From the NCBI GenBank assembly GCA_033296885.1, contig MU863878.1:372001-436000 (forward strand): a DNA stretch of 64,000 nucleotides, written 5' to 3'. The DNA is from Triangularia verruculosa. Lineage: Eukaryota; Ascomycota; Sordariomycetes; Sordariales; Podosporaceae. Shown piece after piece: positions 43,430-55,779 of the stretch. Under the pieces are notes generated by a model. It searched no databases. It had not been told where the DNA came from and was given only the letters and a program-made list of their open reading frames with translations. Position 1 is the stretch's first letter; the number at the start of each line of letters is the position of its first letter. Made by a program: the position numbers and the translations under genes.

Positions 43430-45721
43430 ATGGGCTCTCACGCTCACCACCACCCCCAGCATCCAGACGCCGACCCCGCGCAGGCCGTCGACGGGTTGGT
43501 GCGCGCCATCCGCGATCTCACTTCAGATCCAAACTACAAGCTCGTCGCCGACGTCTTCAGTGAATTCCTGTTTGTCAAGGAGCAGAATAGCCAACTCAGC
43601 ACATCTCACCAGGTACTCTTGGAGGAGTACCGCAAATTCCGCAATGAACTCGAGGACCAGAAAGCCGTCCTTGTCAAGGAACGACAGGACACGGAGCTAG
43701 CCGTCCACGAGAAGACTCAGGAAATATTTCAGCTTACTGCCATGAGGACGAGGTTAGAAACGGACTTGGAGGCGACGCACAGAGCGCTAGAGGAGGAGAT
43801 GGCGGCGGCGGAAGCAGCGGCAGAGGCGGCGTCAAAGAAATATGCTGATTTGAAGGACCAGACGAAGCTGGAGTACGCCGATCTGAAGGCGAGGAAGGAG
43901 CAGGAGTATGCTGATCTGGTGGACTTGAAGAAGCTTGAGGTGTCGGAGCTTAAGGCGCTTACGACGAAGCAGTATCAGGACTTGGAGGCGGCGAAGCTGG
44001 CGGTGGAGGAAGAGAAGAAGACGAATGAAGCTGCGGCGGCTGCGGCGGCGGTGTTGGCTGCGGGGACGATTGCTGCGTTGACTGCGTCGAAGGCGGAGTT
44101 GGACAGCGCGCTGAAGAAGATCAAGAGTGAGAGTGAGGCGACGATTGCTGGGTTGAAGGAGAAGGTTCAGGGGTTGGAGGCGGAGAAGAAGAGGTTAGAG
44201 GACGAGTTGGAGGCGGCGAGACAGAAGATTGCTGGCCTTGAGGCGACGTTAGAGGAGAGGAATAAGGAGATTGCGAGTCTTCAGGAGTCGTTGAGGGCTG
44301 CTGAGGAGCAGATTGCTTCGCTTCAGCAGACGGTGGAGGAGAAGAACGGCGAGATTGAGGACTTGCATAGCAAGCTTACCACCGAGACCGAACGTGCCGA
44401 GAAAGCCGAGGCCATTGGCCATGACCTTCAGAATCGACTTGAAGATACCGAGCACAACCTCGAGGTGACAAGCAACAAGCTTTCCGACCTTGAGCAGTAC
44501 CGCATCGAGCTCCAGCACGACAACGAGGACACTTATGTGGCTGTTCTCGACAAAATCTGGACCACGATCGTGACCTTGGTCGAGACCTCTTTCCGCCATG
44601 ACATCGACGAGGCAATCCTATCCGACGCTTCCTGCTGGACCAACCTCCGGACCTCTCCATACCTCAAGATGGCGACCCAGCTCCAGATCCCCCTGCCACA
44701 ATCCAACACTCCTGCCGCAAAGGGCATGCGCATCTCGGCCGTCCTCGCCATCCTCTCACGGGCACTTCATAGACACGTCTTCCGCCCAAATTACCTTCTC
44801 GAAGACGACGACGAGAACCTCGTCAAGTTCCTCCGCGCCCTCGAAGACGAAGACCCAGCTCGCGAAGCCCACTTCCGCGCCACCATGCTCGCCATGATGC
44901 CCGAGCGCCAACTCGAGCAAGCCGCTCGCAGAGTCAAGACAGTCGTCAGGGAAGTCTCCTGGCTCGTCCAGCACCTGCTCACCGCCCTCCAATTCGAAGC
45001 TTTCTGCACGGGACTGGAACAAGCCTGTCGTCTGGCGTGCGAGCAGTGGATGCGCATCCAAGTCGCCAACATGAAGATCGAGCCGTACTTTGGGCCCCCC
45101 TACGATGACTACGACTGGCAGGTCTTGGATCTGCCCGAATTCGCCGAGGCGATCGAGAATGATAAAGCTGTGTTGACAGAGGATGAAATCCCCACCAGCA
45201 TCGACGAACGTCTCGAATCCGCCCTCGCCGAGGCCTCAAAAGTACCCATCCCACCATCCATCCGCACCGTCAGCGCAGCCGGGACCCTTCCGGGGGATAA
45301 ACTCATGACCAATGGCCACAGCGGCGACACGGACAGCAGGAGTCTACACAGTGTACACGAACAGGACGAGGAATTCGAAGGGGAGGTGGATCCGGATGAG
45401 ATTCTGCTGGTGGTCTGGCCGAGCATGTGCTGCGTGGAGAACGGGGAGTTGATGTCGATCACGCAGGGGTTGGTGATTAGCAAAGAGCAGGCCAGGCCGG
45501 CGCTGGATGAGAGCAGGCCGCCGAGGCCGAAGCTGATTGCGAGGCCGGGGTCGAGGAGGGCGAGGACGATGAGCATGCCGGCGGGGCAGAGCAGGAGTGG
45601 GAGTCCGCAGAGGGCGATGACGGGGAAGGTGAGCAATCATTTTATGATGATGGCTAGGGAGTTGGATGCGGCGGCGGCGGAGGAGGTTGGGTCGGTTGCG
45701 GCTTCGGCTACGACGAGTTAA
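43430..45721 (+). CDS. large coiled-coil protein, 763 aa
   Basis: Intron-less frame beginning MGSHAHHHPQHP, with a His-rich start. Residues about 45-365 are nearly continuous heptad-type coiled coil rich in Glu, Lys, Ala and Leu, including three near-repeats of KxEYADLK around 135-165. Residues about 370-570 are a helical globular part (DKIWTTIVTLVETSF, LRTSPYLKMATQL). A disordered segment, a short hydrophobic-Cys block (ILLVVWPSMCCVENGE) and a basic Ser/Pro/Arg-rich tail follow. No signal peptide or transmembrane helix. A scaffold or vesicle/cytoskeleton role is only a guess. Codon choice in the coiled coil is less C-ending than in the globular part. Confidence 0.82.
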   Translation: MGSHAHHHPQHPDADPAQAVDGLVRAIRDLTSDPNYKLVADVFSEFLFVKEQNSQLSTSHQVLLEEYRKFRNELEDQKAVLVKERQDTELAVHEKTQEIFQLTAMRTRLETDLEATHRALEEEMAAAEAAAEAASKKYADLKDQTKLEYADLKARKEQEYADLVDLKKLEVSELKALTTKQYQDLEAAKLAVEEEKKTNEAAAAAAAVLAAGTIAALTASKAELDSALKKIKSESEATIAGLKEKVQGLEAEKKRLEDELEAARQKIAGLEATLEERNKEIASLQESLRAAEEQIASLQQTVEEKNGEIEDLHSKLTTETERAEKAEAIGHDLQNRLEDTEHNLEVTSNKLSDLEQYRIELQHDNEDTYVAVLDKIWTTIVTLVETSFRHDIDEAILSDASCWTNLRTSPYLKMATQLQIPLPQSNTPAAKGMRISAVLAILSRALHRHVFRPNYLLEDDDENLVKFLRALEDEDPAREAHFRATMLAMMPERQLEQAARRVKTVVREVSWLVQHLLTALQFEAFCTGLEQACRLACEQWMRIQVANMKIEPYFGPPYDDYDWQVLDLPEFAEAIENDKAVLTEDEIPTSIDERLESALAEASKVPIPPSIRTVSAAGTLPGDKLMTNGHSGDTDSRSLHSVHEQDEEFEGEVDPDEILLVVWPSMCCVENGELMSITQGLVISKEQARPALDESRPPRPKLIARPGSRRARTMSMPAGQSRSGSPQRAMTGKVSNHFMMMARELDAAAAEEVGSVAASATTS

Positions 45722-46603
45722 GTGTGGGGAAAACAAAGGAAAAAGGAGGTTACATTCTCTGTACAGATTGTCAGACCTAGATATGGGTTTCAGGGGGTCG
45801 TTTTTATCTTTTCTTGATATGACACAGCATCGAGCAGCGGCATAGGTATGATTGGGGCGGGTTGTTTCTCTTTGTTTTCTTGGTCAACTTATGGTATTGG
45901 AAAGGTCGGCGCTTCATGGGTTTTGGGTACATATGAGATAAGGAGTCATGATAATGAAGATATATGAATTTCGCAAGTTATGATGATCATATTTGGTGTT
46001 GTTGTTGTTGTGTGAGATTGAGATGCTGGACAACGAAGTCAAGCTCATTACCAACAAATGAGGAGTTATGGATGGCTGACTTACAAAGCTAGAGGTATAG
46101 CAGATCTTGTATTGCACCTACCCGGCATATACCGTCCCTGCCGCATATCTCGGCACCCGTCATCGGTACCAGACATCTTCCACACCAGACTATTTGATGC
46201 GGACGTTCTGAGGGATTCTCTTGGCTGGTTCCATTTACCACCCTAGAACTTCCTTGAAGGGCAATCACGGAGCGAGAGGGCGATGAAGGAAGATTTACTT
46301 GCATAGAGCCGTGGCAGGTACTTAGCCTGTTCAATCCTTCTGATCCGAAATCTTGACAAGACATTCTGTTCTTCCGACAATGGCGCCATTGCCAACCAAT
46401 TCTTGCGTCGGTTCGAATAGCTTGATTGAGAACTTCCGTCGCTATCCAGATCGTGGACTGTCTGAGAGACTCAGAGGTAGTCAGACGTCTAAATAACTAA
46501 AGAAAGCACGGGAAATAGAAGCCTGTTGATGACCTAGGTGGAATCTTGATTGGAGTAACCAAAACAACGTCAATTCATATACTTTTTTCAGTCTAACCTG
46601 ACC
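45722..46603. other. convergent 3' flanks
   Basis: Region between two convergent genes; AT-richer, with a GTT run near 45997-46010. No gene supported. Confidence 0.5.
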
Positions 46604-47914
46604 CTACTCCCGAGGCTTCTCACACGCAGCCCCAAGATTTGCCTTTGTCCTGCTAGCCAACAACCCCAACTCCGCCTCCGTAGTCCTGTAAGTCTTGGTC
46701 CTGTTATGCTCCAGCGGTCCATACAACAACCAAGCGGACAGTGGCTTCAACGTCGCATGACCAGCCCTCTGCGCCTTCAGCTTCTCCTTATCCACCTTCG
46801 CCCCAGACCTCGTCAACGCAGCCTCATACCCACTCGGATATCCCTCCACCACCTTCTTACCCAAGTTACCAGCAGCAACATACGCCTCAAACCTCTCCTT
46901 GCCCCCAAAATCCCTCATGATAAACGGCGCCCTCGCATACCCCACCGGCAACCGAGTGATATCCTGACTCCAATAGTCAACCCCATCCAACTTCACCACT
47001 GACCTCCCTCCCCTCCCCCACGGCTGTCCTTGCTCATCCCAGTAAAAGAACCCCGTAATCCACCCGCTCACATCCAAGGGCGCGGCACCACAGATGCCGC
47101 TGTAACTAGCAAAAACAATGCTATTCCAAAACTTCTTCGTCTCAGCCGAATCAGGTTCATCCCAGCTCTTCACAAACCTCTTGAAAATTGGCGCCAACCT
47201 CTTCCTGTACTCCTTCGGCTCCTCCCCAAAGAACTCCAACCTCTCCAGCTTCTTCTCCAACTTCACCCAATCCTCCCTCGTTCCCTCCAGCGTCACAGAC
47301 GGTAACCCGCAGATAATACCACCTTCATACCGGAAATAAGCCTTCACCAGTCCCATCATCAAAATATTACTCGTCATAATGTCGTTGTCGGTCGTTGTGC
47401 TGAATCCGGGGACGATCCAATCCTCCAGCCAGGGGGTGAGCACCCGTTTTTGGATCTCTTCCTTGAACCGCCAGAGGACGTCGGTCCAGGTGTAGTCTTC
47501 GATGTAGATGACCTCTTGGCCTTGGTGCTTGACGAAGAGGTGGCGGACGGCCTCGGCGTGGGCCTCCATGTAAAAGTTCATTTGGGTGAGGATGGTGAAC
47601 CAGATCTCGTCGGGGCGGAGGACGAGGTGGAGGTGCTCGCCCCATGCTTGGATGGCGGAGCGGACGAAGGAGTCGCCTGAGGGGAGGTGGGAGGAGAAGT
47701 TGGTGGAGGCGGTGGAGGGGTCGAGGGTTCCGGAATAGGTTGATAGGAGGAGTTGGACGGTTGAGTTGGGGAACTCGCTGGGGGCGGATTGGCGGAGGAG
47801 GTCGGAGGCGGAGGAGAGGGTGAGGTTGGTTGAGGGTTTGTAGGGGAGGGGGGAGCCGCCGGGTAGGATGACGATGCTCGCGCTGGCGAGGGGGAGGAAG
47901 GCGAGGAGCTTCAT
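46604..47914 (-). CDS. secreted DUF4419 domain protein
   Basis: Single-exon frame of 436 residues from the ATG at 47914. A longer frame opens at 48103 but its extra 63 residues look untranslated, and the chosen start gives a clean signal peptide (MKLLAFLPLASAS). The body matches the DUF4419 family: RPDEIWFTILTQMNFYM near the N-terminal third, then DNDIMTSNILMMGLVKAYF, SGWITGFFYWDE and the later DFGGKERFEAYVAAG block. These proteins are widespread in fungi; biochemical function is unknown. Several N-x-S/T sites fit secretion. Confidence 0.85.
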   Translation of the reverse strand: MKLLAFLPLASASIVILPGGSPLPYKPSTNLTLSSASDLLRQSAPSEFPNSTVQLLLSTYSGTLDPSTASTNFSSHLPSGDSFVRSAIQAWGEHLHLVLRPDEIWFTILTQMNFYMEAHAEAVRHLFVKHQGQEVIYIEDYTWTDVLWRFKEEIQKRVLTPWLEDWIVPGFSTTTDNDIMTSNILMMGLVKAYFRYEGGIICGLPSVTLEGTREDWVKLEKKLERLEFFGEEPKEYRKRLAPIFKRFVKSWDEPDSAETKKFWNSIVFASYSGICGAAPLDVSGWITGFFYWDEQGQPWGRGGRSVVKLDGVDYWSQDITRLPVGYARAPFIMRDFGGKERFEAYVAAGNLGKKVVEGYPSGYEAALTRSGAKVDKEKLKAQRAGHATLKPLSAWLLYGPLEHNRTKTYRTTEAELGLLASRTKANLGAACEKPRE

Positions 47915-49178
47915 TTTGGTGGTGGTTAGGAGGGCGTCATAGCCTTGGGGAGAAGAGAAGAAAAATAGGTTAGCGTCGAGAGGGAAAGGAAGGGGATTAT
48001 AAAGGTGACGGGCCGATAGATGAAAGCTGGGGTTAGACCAGTGTCGTAGATCCCACATTCCAAGGCTTGTAAGACTCGGCGTTCGTGCGCCGTTGAACGG
48101 CAAGCGAGGGGCAATATAACCGGGTAAGTGGGATCGTATGTCTGTCGGGGAATTTGGCAGAAGCTGCTATTTTTGGATAGATTGCAGACATGATGAAGTC
48201 AGGAACAGTGCAACGCTCGTGTTGAGAAGAATACCTTAATCAAGGGCGCAGATCGGTTGTGTGGAATGGGTGATGTTGCGGGGAAGGTCGCAATTTGTTT
48301 GTGGTTGGCGAAGGATTGGGAATCGAGCTCATGGCTATGACGGCCAAGTACAGTTATTTATGCAACTGCCAATAGCTAAAAAAGGCAATCAAGCGTATCA
48401 ATTTCCTATAGCCCTGAATTTTGATGTTATTTCCACCCTTTCGAGACATCTCTTGTAAGATATGCACCAGAGACCTTCCCTCTTGGTTTTATATGAGCTC
48501 ATGGGCGTGTTTCCAGGGCATATTATTCAGGTTAAGGTATAGAAGTGTTGTACGGAGCTGGGGCTAAAAGTGAAGAGACCATTTGGTTACTTCCAAAACG
48601 AAGACCAGCACTGCATGGACCGCTTACCTTAGGTAGTATGTGCCGATCTTCTAGGTACCTGTAACCTTAACTCGAAGAAGCTTACAATTGTGTGCAAACG
48701 CCTCCTTGTCGCTGTATTTCTTTTTGAAGAAAAAGTTCTAAAAAGAAGTAGGTAAGGTAAGGTACTTAAGATATCAAATAATAAAATAAATGCCTTTTCT
48801 TATATGTATTGCGATTGGGGTTAATGTCACCATGCGAGTAAGGGCCATGAAAAAGTCTTAATACTTTGGGCTCTCGCTCTAACAAATGTGTCCCTTCACT
48901 TTTAGGCCCAGCCTTCGTAGGTACATGGAGAAGCCCTCTCAAAATGAGCGTGGATGGTAGGCCTCCAAGTGTGACTGAAAACATCGGAAGAAGATCGGAA
49001 GCTGAAAAGTTCCGGGTGTCGTGTGCCCTGCAGTGCCACCCGACTGTTGCCTGGCAAGATCCGTGACGCAACTTGCTTTCTCCTGTCATGACTGAGGACA
49101 GCTACCTACGAAGACGATTCATCGAGGCCTCAACAAACCCTTCAAGACTTCAATATTGCAAATTAACATAACCCTAAC
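47915..49178. other. intergenic, no gene supported
   Basis: AT-richer, with short frames only. Contains promoters of the divergent DUF4419 gene and the small ORF at 49179; a GTAAGGTAAGGTACTTAAG repeat-like stretch lies at about 48750. Confidence 0.5.
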
Positions 49179-49646
49179 ATGGTGGGCTCTTTGGTCAGCG
49201 CAGCTACGAGTGAACGGGGTTTGGAACGGAACACACGGCGGGAGAGCGCAAATGGCCAGCAAGATCCAGTTCCAGCGGATCCTGAGGAAGCGAGGTCAGA
49301 ATCATCATCCCTAAGGGTGGAGATAGACGGAGATGGGGACGTATTTGCCAACCGCGCAACTGGAATGGAAGGCGAGTCATCTAGCGGTCCGACTAAGCAC
49401 ACTTACTTCACAAGGTACCGGTGGATGCGAGAACACATGCCCCATTGGAAGAACACCTTTTCCGCGTCCAGGGTATCAAAGAGTACCATCATGATTTACG
49501 ACGCCGACAACCTGAATCTTCTCCAGGAATGGCACGAGCCCAGTGATAGCTTGAACGGCACTCGCAGGGACAGGGACCCTGAAAGGGAGGCTATTCCGGC
49601 GACCGAGAATATGCCACCTGTACTGCCCACGAAATCTCTAGATTGA
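49179..49646 (+). CDS. small hypothetical protein next to NLR gene
   Basis: An intron-less 155-residue frame, MVGSLVSAATSERG to PTKSLD. The first half is Ser/Glu/Asp-rich and probably disordered. The second half has a basic-aromatic patch (YFTRYRWMREHMPHWKN). No signal peptide, transmembrane helix or family match. It ends 274 bp before the NLR start, on the same strand. In fungi small effector genes often sit beside STAND receptors, but no shared N-terminal amyloid motif is evident between the two proteins. Confidence 0.5.
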   Translation: MVGSLVSAATSERGLERNTRRESANGQQDPVPADPEEARSESSSLRVEIDGDGDVFANRATGMEGESSSGPTKHTYFTRYRWMREHMPHWKNTFSASRVSKSTIMIYDADNLNLLQEWHEPSDSLNGTRRDRDPEREAIPATENMPPVLPTKSLD

Positions 49647-49919
49647 GAATTTAACTCATCTCTTTCCGAAATGCTTCGCGTACAAAGACCTGCTTACACG
49701 ATGAAATTTCATCGTCAGCAGCTCCAAGGTGCCACGTGGCATGGGCCAAGGCACCTTTGCAGCGGCATATAACCTTGAAGGCAGCAGATAGCGGGGTTGA
49801 TTGTGTGTGCACTGCCGGCCACCGAAGAATTCTTCCCACGCCACTTTGCGGCAACGTGATGTTGAGGTCATCCACTCACTTCAGTCTCACCTTTTCTTCA
49901 AACCCCCGACTCAATTCCA

Positions 49920-52900
49920 ATGGGTGCACCGGAGCCAGCACAGGCCGGGCAATCAATCTGCCACTTTGACTCTGCAAGGAAAGCCTTCTTGAGTTCGCTT
50001 TCGCCGCAAGATCGCGGGCTGTACGGTCCTTGTGAAAGCAAAGATGAGCTCTTTCAATTTGCCGAACAGCTCCGGTCTATTGTAACAGCGAAACTTGGGG
50101 GAAGCAGGATAGTTGGTGCTATCAGAGACGTCCATGATGCCTTTGAACCCTACTTCAAGGTCATCGAAATTTTTGTCTCCTCAAGCCCGGAAATTGCCGC
50201 GCTTATTTGGGGCTCCCTCCGTCTAGTCCTGCAGGTGAGTTCCTGGCTCAGCATGATATTCTCCTTGATTGAAGATTAGGTATGGAAACTCAGTATCGCT
50301 TGCTTTTATAGTTGGCCTCGAATTTCGTTAGCTTTTTCGACAACGTTATACGCCTTCTTGAAAAGCTCACGAGCACCTTTCGCCAATATGCCGATGTGTT
50401 CGACCTTTGCTCAAAGTGTGAAGAGCTTCGAGCTTCTCGCATTCCCAACGTACTTGAGGTGATCTATACAGACGTCTTGGAGGTACTTCAAAGTGCGGTC
50501 CGCATCTTCACCAGAAGTGATGGAAGTAAGTTGTGTACAGATTCTTAGATGATCCTTCTCATGATGCTTACCGTTTTACAGCGGCAAAACGAACAACCGT
50601 AGTTGTTGGAAGCTTGATGTGGAAGCCATTCCATCTGCGATTTCAGGATCAACTGGACACACTGGCTGAGCACCGCAAAAGCCTCTTTCGAGAGATCAGC
50701 ATCTGGCACGTCAACATTCTCACCAGAGATAGGGCCCGGGAGGTTGCCGAGCACTCTGCCAACATACGGTACCGCGAGCTCAATGCAGCTGAGCTAAAGG
50801 ACGCAAGCGAGGAACGCAATCTTGCTAGTGAGGAACGCAGCCTTGCTGACCTAGAGAGGCGCCAGGCTAGCGAGGCGAGAGGTCACACAAGAACTTTGCT
50901 ATCACAAATACAGCAAAGACTTCAAAATCTTGAGGCTGGCCGTATGGGTAAGTCTTGATTCTGGTCCAAATTATCCCCAATATATTTGAGAAACGCCATG
51001 GGCGTCTGTTTTCTCTAGCTTGACTCAGTCTAATAAAAGCTCACAGAGTCTAGTTCTCGTAATATCATTCACTGGGTGTCTGCGCCGATCTTCAACGAGG
51101 TGTTGGAGCGATCCCGAAAATTACGGCAACCGGAGACAGCAACGTGGATTTTCAGAGAAGAGAAGTACAGAAAATGGCTGAACAACGAGCTGAGTGCACC
51201 TACAACATCCAACGGCTTTGGCGAGAGTGTGTTGTGGATATCCGGTAGGAACCCCCGAATTATTTCTGTGTGGCATCTACCCATCCCAATTATTCCAGAT
51301 CGCATATGCTAACATTCAAGTACAGGGAACCCAGGATCAGGTAAAACAGTGATCGCATCGTCCATCATTGACCACCTTAAGAGCACAGCCCTGCCGCATC
51401 AAGACAGCCCGAGAGACGTCTATTATTACTTCTTCGAGTACAAACTGGATACCAATAACACGGCATGTTCAGCCTATCGATCCATCATTGCTCAAACCAT
51501 TTCTCGGTACAGGAATGATGGGCAGATGATCAACAAATTCTTGTTCGCAATGCTTGATCCGAATGGGAATTCAGGCCAACCGATTGCTGGCGAAGCTACG
51601 GTTCGTGATCTTCTCACGCTGTCATTGAGCTCCAATTCTATTCTGATCTTAGATGGAATTGACGAATGTGTCGACTATGAAGCCTTTCTTGGAACACTCG
51701 CGGAAGTATGGAGGTCGATTGGGCCAAAGATTCTTCTCCTCAGTCGAGCAAATGTTGCCATACTTCGGCGTGGTGTTCCGGTCGACAACTGGCTGGTTTT
51801 TCCTAAACCACGAGTATCAGAGGACATTACCATCTTCAGCGACTGTGAGCTACAACGTCTATTCGACGAGGGTATATTACCCATTCATGCCGAGAGTCAA
51901 AAAGAAGACATGGTGCAGAGAATGGTGTCAGGCGCAGATGGTATGTTCCTCTGGGCTCGGCTTGTTATCAACTTTACACGCTCCCCTTATATGGACATGA
52001 ACCAGCGTTTGCACATATTCAGTCAAATCAACGCCCCGGAAGGCCTCGAGATCATATCTCGTCGGATTGTCGAACTCATTAAGCAATCCCCCAAGTTCGC
52101 AGAGAACTTGGCGTCTAAGGTGCTTATGCAGCTCATCTACGCACCCTGTCCGATTTCGTCCCGTCAGCTCCGACAGGCCCTAGTTATCCATGACATCTTG
52201 AATCCAGACTGGGACCCAGATACCGTGAGGGAATTCGAAGACAGTGTCATCATGGCCTGTGCGGGTGTTGTTGAGCGTTGCCCTCTGCACCAAGGTACAT
52301 CGGAATCGTTCCTATACAATGAGCCTGCACTTCGTCTCATCCATCGCTCCGTTAGCGAGGTCCTTGTTGAACATCATGCCATCTCTTGTCTCCAAGAGGA
52401 CAACGCACCCAGTCAACTGCAGCTTCTGCCGGACGTTGTCATTGGGAACCTTTGTTCCGCAACAACTTGCTTAAAACAGCTCCTGTTTTATACACCCGCA
52501 GGGCCACTTTCAGGGGACATCGGCCGAAAAGTCACAGCCAATACTCTGTATAGCCAATTTTGCTTCACCGACTACGCCGCCGTTTGTTGGCTGCTTTATT
52601 TGCCTTCCTTTGTCACCGCGGTGGCAACAAAATCCAGACCATATGTTCCGTGGTCCGCCCCCTTTATGCGAGAGATGTCTGAGTTTACAGCAGTTCTCCA
52701 GTGCTTCCTCCGAAACCAGCGAACGGTCTCGGTGTGGATAGAAGCCTTTTACAGCACCGAGTATACGCATATTGTCCATCCTCCTTCTGAGGCGCTTGAG
52801 AGCTTTGTGACATGGGCGAGAAACGCACTCCAACAAAGCCCGATGCTGCCTATTCAATTGGATCTTATCAAGGAGATGGGAGATCTTGTAACGGAGGTAC

Positions 52901-54728
52901 AAGATGTCATCAGGACTTGGGGTGAATCTTTGCGCGACACGCCGCAAACTGTCTGGGACGAGATGACCGGCTTCCTAAATAGCAGTCGCTGCTTCTGGAA
53001 TTCCAACAGCACCGAGGTCTCATACCAACGAACTAGCGCGCCTCTACACTGTGGATTAAAGCGCGATCCAGTGGCACTCCTATCTCGAACCTCACGGTCG
53101 GGTGACCGGAAGGCTGTTCTTAGTGTTTGGGCAAATGCGTGAGTACCGTCCCCTTGAACGTTAGTGCTGTTTTGGCTCGGCCTTTGAAGCCTCGCTGATT
53201 GCTGGGTCATGTAGGCTGTTTTATGATGGCAATTCCAAAGCAAAAGCTTGGCAAGATGGGCGTTGGCCTGTTGATCTGACCGCAATATGCTCCGGATGGG
53301 TAGCCACTTATGAAGTGTGGAATAACCAACCGGGCGGCAAGCGCTTGGCCCGAGTCGAGATGCCTATTGCACCCAGTCAGATGTTGATTCCAATGAGGAG
53401 CTATTGGTACCACCGATTCTCCACAGAAATCAACTTACCCATGGCAATTGATCCTTCGGTCAGCACATTTGCGATTCTGGGAACTCTGGCCTCCCTAAAA
53501 CCATCCACGGACCGTCACGAAATGAAACTTTTCACATGTCAACTACCGCTCGAGGACGAGGCCGCACAGGAAGTCCACCGGTTCTCCTGGCAAGCCCCAA
53601 TCACTCACAACAAACAACCGGCGATGTATTCAATAACTTTCGCCATGAAAGTGGATCACCTAGCTCTTCTCAACTGGAAAGATTCTGGGGAGCAAAGTAT
53701 TACAGTCTGTGGATACAATCATCATGTTGGACTTGAAGTCCGGGTCTTACATGCGGTGCATGTGGAGTCTGGGATGATGAGAATTGAGCGGCTTATCTTC
53801 CATCCCGACCAGAAGATTTTGGGATACTGTGTTCAAGGGAGATTGATCAGAAAGTGGAAAAGTGCAGCCTTCATTTGGGGTTACGAAAAAGGTGAATCGT
53901 GCCCACTTTCTTGCCATTGCCTAGCTCTCCTTTGTGCTTTATAAACCCACGATGGTGCTTCGAAACAGGTCCTAACCAAAAGATCTATTCCCAGACTTGC
54001 CGCAATCCTTTTCTCTCATCTACGACAGCCACATTCAAATGTTTGAAGCTGTCGGGTTCTCCAGTTGCGGCTTATTCTTTCTGGTTCGACCGAGATTCAC
54101 CGATGTGCCACACGTTGTGCATATTCCGGAACACCTGCTGGAGCAACCACCCTATTCTCCCTTTGAGGTACCTTCGCAGGCTTGTATGCCCTCATCTTCA
54201 CACACCTCCCTCGTTTCAACGGTCGCCGGCACATCACTCACACCCACTGGTCATGGTTCCTCGGAACTGTGGGGTATTAACACTGCGACAGGATACTTAT
54301 CAGGGCTAGCAGTCAAAGCCTCGGCGAGCGGTATCGACATGACAAGTACTTCCAATTCCGGTCTACCGGGCCACAGTATGCGGCTGGTAACGTTGCCAAA
54401 ATGGCGCGGCGCGAACGAAACAATACAACGGATAGTCCTTCCGAAGGCTGAGGAAGATAGGCTGAAAATCAGTTTTGACATTGATACCCAGAGTCTCTCC
54501 ACCCACTCTGCTTACCAGTTGTCAAAAGCTGGCGGGGGCTTGCCGCCGGTTACAGTGTTCAGGGATACGAGATTCATCACTCTCGGGCAACCGTCGACTG
54601 GCATGTTGGGCACTGCACCCCCTCCTCTGACAATTGGTGATGCGCCCCGGCAACAGAGTAAGAGGAAACATGATGTGAAGGACGGGCTGTACAGTGACGA
54701 AGAAGACACAGCTAAGCGCAGACGATGA
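49920..54728 (+). CDS. NLR-like STAND NTPase, seven exons
   Basis: Exons 49920-50234, 50312-50525, 50582-50947, 51047-51244, 51326-53138, 53215-53891 and 53983-54728. All introns are GT-AG, 56-99 nt, and phases agree, giving 1442 residues. The N-terminal region (about 25-150, PYFKVIEIFVSSSPEIAALI) resembles the DUF7708-type domain found before fungal NACHT modules. A charged coiled coil follows (about 200-290, ASEERNLASEERSLADLERR). The NACHT core has Walker A GNPGSGKT (365-372, assembled across intron 4) and Walker B ILILDGIDEC (470-479). After a helical region (to about 960) comes a beta-rich, WD40-like part (FHPDQKILGYCVQGRLIRKW) and a basic tail (KRKHDVKD...AKRRR) that could be a nuclear signal. 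Family members act in nonself recognition and regulated cell death; that role here is inference. The last acceptor is the least certain. Confidence 0.85.
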
Positions 54729-55779
54729 TCGTTAGTACCTATGTGAAGCCAGTGTCGCGCCATGTTGTTCGGACATGTAGGATAGCTCTTGGATTAAGCG
54801 TCGAGTGAATCAGATACATTGAGGAGTTGAATGGATGCCTATAAGCTCCCAGTGCAGAGGTCTCTTTTGTCAATGTAGGTATTTCAAAATCACACTTGCT
54901 ATATATCTTCTCAACAAGGCTGTCGTGACGGACATCACCTACTTCGTAGTAATAGACGTTCAGCTGCCGGTCCTTTGTTTGCGGCAATGCTGTTGAAGAA
55001 TAGTGCATGAGAATGTGAGGAGAACGCGAGTGGATGCAAGATATGATGATACCTATCCGTTAAAACTGAGAGCTGGATGTCTCGGCGATGATGGATGACC
55101 GAGTTTGAGCCAAGTCGTGAACTGTACCAAGGTGTCACGCAAACGCAACAGCTTGGTGCGTGTAAGCACACCGCGGCAAGTGAATGGTTTCCAGATCTCG
55201 AGAACCTGCAGGATACAAGGATCAGGTCATTCGTCGTCATTCACTTGTCAGCCTCGCATATTACCTAGGTAGGTACCTTGAGGCCAGACGCGAAGAAGAT
55301 TTCCTACATAGCTGAACAGACCCGCCAACTAATACTGAAAGCTGCAAAGGACGGGACAGATGGTCGAAGATAGCGCTTGTAACAGAGAGAAAAGAGAAAC
55401 GCGCTAGAAAGTCAGAACAACAGCTGACTGAATGTGGGTATAATTCGGGGTTTAGGACCCAATGACGAAAGAATGTCCTTCAACGAGTGTGTAAGAGATG
55501 TTGTAATGCAATAACGGAAATCCATCTCAATATCGATGTCCTGCAATTGCAACGTCCTCGGCCTCCCCCACACATATTAGCACCTCTTTCTGGATTCACC
55601 CCAAAATTCCATGTTTCTGGCCGAGTGTGAACCTTCTTTCAGCCCCGAGCCCATTCCCCAAGTTGGTTTCCCGCCGTCCCAATCCTCCGACCGGACCCAT
55701 CTGTCAAACTCCGAATTTGCCTGACCAGATAACGCTAGCGAGACTGGCCCAACGTCACTGGAGACCCGAGCTGGCGACC
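54729..55779. other. intergenic, no gene supported
   Basis: 3' flanks of the NLR gene and of the small minus-strand gene. Contains an ACCTAGGTAGGTACC motif near 55265. Nothing else visible. Confidence 0.5.

Noticed and set aside
44249..45636. Minus-strand frames opposite the 763-aa coiled-coil gene
   Set aside because: Shadows of a strongly coding plus-strand frame.
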